Source: Cellvibrionales bacterium (GTDB lineage: Bacteria > Pseudomonadota > Gammaproteobacteria > Pseudomonadales > JAHEGP01). Taken from it: 15,210 nt of DNA. Position 1 is the stretch's first letter. Every line of letters begins with the position of its first letter. The stretch covers positions 1-15,210 of the forward strand of contig JAHEGP010000051.1 in NCBI GenBank assembly GCA_024645065.1, given 5' to 3'. Of the stretch, positions 14,828 to 15,210 are shown one piece after another. The notes beneath the pieces are model-generated. The model saw nothing but the letters and a program-made list of their open reading frames with translations, made no database searches and had not been told where the DNA came from. The translations under genes were made by a program, and so were the position numbers.

Positions 14828-15210
14828 ATGCCCAGTTTGTCATTCGGCGCAGCCTCCCATGTGGGACGCGTGCGCAACAACAACGAAGATAGCTATATCG
14901 CTCGACCCGACCTGGGCCTTTGGCTGGTTGCCGATGGTATGGGCGGCCAACAATCCGGCGAGGTAGCCAGCGCCATCGCAGTGCTCACGATTTCAGAAGC
15001 CATCGCCAACGGAACAACACTGAGCGAGGCCATTAACCTGGCACATCGTGCTATTTGCAGCGCACAGGACAGCGCCAGCCCGGGCATGGGAACGACCATT
15101 GTCGCCCTGTTGAGCGGTGAGCAGGAATATGAAGTCGCCTGGGTTGGAGATAGCCGTGCTTACCTGTGGGATCTCAAGCGCCTGCAGCAGCTGACCCGGG
15201 ATCACTCCCT
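14828..15210 (+). CDS. PP2C-type Ser/Thr protein phosphatase, 3' end outside window
   Basis: The first 127 codons of a PP2C-family protein phosphatase of the bacterial Stp/PppA type are visible; the gene runs off the right edge. The expected metal-site motifs are in order: NNNEDSY (17-23), VADGMGG (34-40), then GMGTT and WVGDSRAYL, and the last visible residues LTRDHS begin the next conserved motif. It should remove phosphate from Ser/Thr residues in the cytoplasm, often opposing a Hanks-type kinase encoded nearby; any such kinase would be beyond the window. The ATG at 14828 fits the domain start but has only a weak ribosome-binding site. An in-frame GTG at 14768 would add 20 residues and coincides with the predicted transcription start. 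Confidence 0.85.
   Translation, partial: MPSLSFGAASHVGRVRNNNEDSYIARPDLGLWLVADGMGGQQSGEVASAIAVLTISEAIANGTTLSEAINLAHRAICSAQDSASPGMGTTIVALLSGEQEYEVAWVGDSRAYLWDLKRLQQLTRDHS

Overview
The window looks like chromosomal DNA of a free-living, Gram-negative gammaproteobacterium. It has a PagL-like outer-membrane deacylase, a type II secretion secretin, a MacA/MacB-style envelope transporter and moderately high GC. A marine group such as Halieaceae/Cellvibrionales is a guess from gene content only. I see no rRNA, tRNA, CRISPR array, phage gene or transposase, and most of the window is ordinary, densely coded chromosome.

Layout. Bases 1-632 hold no gene I recognise: one unidentified minus-strand frame and an AT-rich palindrome. 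Two plus-strand envelope genes follow: a PagL-family lipid A deacylase-like protein (633-1244) and a secreted START-domain lipid-binding protein (1465-2121). Facing them is a minus-strand operon read from 7009 down to 2198: ABC ATPase, double FtsX-domain permease, HlyD/MacA-type adaptor, and a protein with the OGFr (opioid growth factor receptor) conserved domain. Its genes are separated by 4 bp and 18 bp, and the last two overlap in a GTGA junction.

Next on the minus strand is a GH38 alpha-mannosidase (7242-9827), preceded by a short overlapping ORF and a 400-bp gap with palindromes and a 94-bp inverted-repeat element. A Ycf46-like AAA+ ATPase (10260-11750) follows. Divergent from it is gspD (12044-13921), with no gspC or other type II secretion gene beside it. 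A HIT-family protein (14027-14446) converges on gspD. The window ends inside a PP2C-type protein phosphatase gene (14828 onward).

Functionally, the most coherent unit is the ABC-adaptor-OGFr operon, probably a tripartite envelope exporter with a cytoplasmic accessory protein of unknown role. The other genes look like independent units. I did not find clear evidence of a wholly new defence or mobile system. The best leads are the translational coupling of an OGFr-domain protein to the exporter, the 94-bp inverted-repeat element downstream of ycf46, and the paired palindromes upstream of the mannosidase.
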